6,713 nucleotides of DNA, taken from Oscillospiraceae bacterium (GTDB lineage: Bacteria; Bacillota; Clostridia; Oscillospirales; Ruminococcaceae). Within the stretch, counting starts at the first letter, position 1. The number at the start of each line of letters is the position of its first letter. The translations under genes and the position numbers were made by a program. The stretch covers positions 1-6,713 of the forward strand of contig DNUB01000269.1 of assembly GCA_003508605.1 (NCBI GenBank), in the 5' to 3' direction. The notes under the pieces were generated by a model. The model was given only the letters and a program-made list of their open reading frames with translations. It was not told the DNA's origin and searched no databases. Shown piece by piece: positions 5,328 through 6,713 of this stretch.

Positions 5328-6540
5328 CAGACTGTTTGCCGCCGTGCTGGGGGTTTTGGCAGTGATTTTTTTAGGTGCAAATCTGTTTTTGATAAAGATA
5401 AACGGCACCGACGGCGGCAGACCGTACATGGTGGAAATAAACCGCCTTGCTCTTAAAATCGAACAGGGCGGCTTAGACAGTCTGAACCCCTCCGATTTTA
5501 AATATGTGACTGATATAGCCGAATACGGCGAGGATTTCTACAAATCGGAAAGCGATTATGCGGTGCGTGAAATTAACGGAAGGCTGTACCGCTTTGATTA
5601 CAGGGCTTCGGATAACGGCAAAGCGGTTATTGCTGCGGTAAATGCAATTCTCGGAATTATGTCGGTTTTTATTATTACAGCTGTTCTCTATGTGAAAATT
5701 AAGATAATCCTTCCCTTTGACAGGCTTAAGAACCTTCCCTACGAGCTTTCAAAGGGCAACCTTACCCTGCCGTTAAAGGAAAGCAAAAGCCGCTTTTTCA
5801 GCCGCTTCATATGGGGGGTCGACTTGCTCCGCGAAAATATGGAGAAGCAGAAAAAACGGGAAATAGAGCTTCAAAGGGAGAAAAAAACCCTGCTTTTGTC
5901 CCTGTCTCACGATATAAAAACTCCCTTGTCGGCAATAAAGCTGTACGCAAAGGCTATTTCAAAGGGACTGTACCCCGAAAAGGAAAAGCAGCGTGAAATC
6001 GCCGAAAGCATCAATCTTAAGGCGGACGAGATAGAAAGCTATGTAAGTCGGATAATTACCGCCTCAAGGGAGGATTTCCTTTCCATGGAGGTGAAGGACG
6101 GCGAGTTTTACTTAAACGCACTTGTAACAGATATAAAGGGTTATTACTCCGAAAAGCTGTCGCTTATAAAGACGGATTTTGAAGTGGGGCGGTATGAGGA
6201 TTGTTTGATAAAGGGCGATATTGACCGCAGTATCGAGGTTATTCAGAATATTATGGAAAACGCCGTGAAATACGGCGACGGAAAAAGCATTTACATTGAT
6301 TTCGGCGAGGAGGACAACTGCATTCTGATTTCCGTTAAAAACAGCGGCAGCACCTTAAGCGCAAGCGAGCTTCCCCATATTTTCGAAAGCTTCTGGAGGG
6401 GTTCAAATTCGGAAAGACAAGGGGGAAGCGGGCTTGGACTTTATATCTGCCGTCAGCTTATGCATAAAATGGGGGGAGATATTTTTGCGGAGATAAACGG
6501 GGAGTTTATTACCGTTACGGCGGTGTTTGTCAAGGCTTAA
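5314..6540 (+). CDS. Two-TM sensor histidine kinase
   Basis: This membrane sensor kinase (408 aa) is the partner of the preceding regulator. TM1 is about 8-28 and TM2 about 105-127. Between them is an extracellular loop of about 76 residues, far longer than the very short loop of BceS-type kinases, so it may sense a ligand directly. A HAMP-like linker and a charged coil (about 128-190) lead to the H-box SLSHDIKTPLS, with phospho-acceptor H199. The ATPase domain has an N-box (IQNIMENAVKYGDG, N316), an F-box (LPHIFESFWRG, 353-363) and a G2 box (GSGLGLYI, 371-378). The G1 box reads VKNSGS, with N343 where Asp is canonical; I believe this occurs in many Clostridia kinases, so activity is probably retained. 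The ATG at 5314 overlaps the regulator gene. No strong Shine-Dalgarno is seen apart from G-rich sequence at 5296-5305. The signal is unknown. Confidence 0.93.
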   Translation: MKAFNRLFAAVLGVLAVIFLGANLFLIKINGTDGGRPYMVEINRLALKIEQGGLDSLNPSDFKYVTDIAEYGEDFYKSESDYAVREINGRLYRFDYRASDNGKAVIAAVNAILGIMSVFIITAVLYVKIKIILPFDRLKNLPYELSKGNLTLPLKESKSRFFSRFIWGVDLLRENMEKQKKREIELQREKKTLLLSLSHDIKTPLSAIKLYAKAISKGLYPEKEKQREIAESINLKADEIESYVSRIITASREDFLSMEVKDGEFYLNALVTDIKGYYSEKLSLIKTDFEVGRYEDCLIKGDIDRSIEVIQNIMENAVKYGDGKSIYIDFGEEDNCILISVKNSGSTLSASELPHIFESFWRGSNSERQGGSGLGLYICRQLMHKMGGDIFAEINGEFITVTAVFVKA

Positions 6541-6560
6541 GGTTAAATGGTTCTACTCCG

Positions 6561-6607
6561 AAAATCGTAATGATTTTTTTCACCTTGCGGTGGGCTCTTT
6601 TATTTTT
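6561..6607 (+). terminator. Candidate weak terminator after the kinase gene
   Basis: Two small stems follow the stop codon. The first is AAAATC (6561-6566) with GATTTT (6572-6577), running into a T-run that ends at 6580. The second is CACC-TTGC-GGTG (6581-6592), extendable by two T-G pairs and followed after GGCTC by TTTTATTTTT (6598-6607). Each stem is short, but the pair with T-rich tails right after the last gene of the cluster is a reasonable terminator. In 6608-6713 I see no gene. Confidence 0.45.
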
Positions 6608-6713
6608 ATAATCGCTTTGAGGGTTGACTTTTTCGTTTTGCAGCTGTGATCCTGCGGGGACTTTTTAAACTGCGTTTGGCTTTAGGTGTTTTTTACGTCC
6701 TGCGGTCGCACCG

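Noticed and set aside
6624..6649. Promoter starting with TTGACT after the kinase gene
   Set aside because: The hexamer at 17-18 bp spacing (TGATCC) is a poor -10 and no gene follows within the window.
6608..6713. 3' end of a convergent minus-strand gene
   Set aside because: The open stretches from the window edge are too short (under about 20 codons) to judge and match nothing I recognise.

Overview
The window looks like a chromosomal segment of a Clostridia-type Bacillota (Firmicutes), possibly a gut Oscillospiraceae/Ruminococcaceae relative. The evidence is a TrmK-family tRNA methyltransferase, purine-rich Shine-Dalgarno sites (GGAGGA, AAAGGAG, AAAGGAA), and an FtsX-type ABC exporter joined to an OmpR-type two-component system. 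No rRNA, tRNA, CRISPR array, phage gene or transposase gene is visible. The taxonomic placement is inference from gene families and base composition.

Layout. (1) Positions 11-228 hold a degenerate tandem array with a period of about 31 bp, rich in small GC hairpins; its last unit contains the stop codon of trmK. (2) On the minus strand, a two-gene unit runs from 1097 down to 220: a 66-residue DUF1858 protein with a CxxC motif, then trmK, joined by a 4-base GTGA stop/start overlap. (3) Positions 1122-1441 are noncoding. Most of this gap is a 231-bp MITE-like element (1138-1368) with ~40-bp imperfect terminal inverted repeats and TA at both outer edges. It sits between the two divergent transcription units. 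Between it and the next gene is a short AT-rich promoter region with an 11-bp-spaced direct repeat that could be a response-regulator site. (4) On the plus strand, 1442-6540 is one gene cluster: an 8-TM FtsX/MacB-like permease (790 aa), its ATPase (255 aa), an OmpR/PhoB-type response regulator (222 aa) and a two-TM sensor histidine kinase (408 aa). (5) Positions 6541-6713 hold a weak candidate terminator, then about 100 bp in which I see no gene.

How the parts work together. Permease and ATPase should form one membrane complex, two FtsX modules in one chain driven by an ATPase dimer. The kinase and regulator probably control it by autoregulation. The substrate and signal cannot be read from the sequence; export of, or resistance to, peptides or other cell-envelope agents is the usual guess for such modules. 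TrmK should make m1A22 in tRNA; the role of the DUF1858 protein is unknown, though the family is associated with redox or hybrid-cluster proteins.

The genes belong to known families. The least ordinary parts are noncoding: the MITE-like element, whose plus-strand transcript could fold into a very long stem with all wobble pairs in one direction, and the 31-bp array at the end of trmK.
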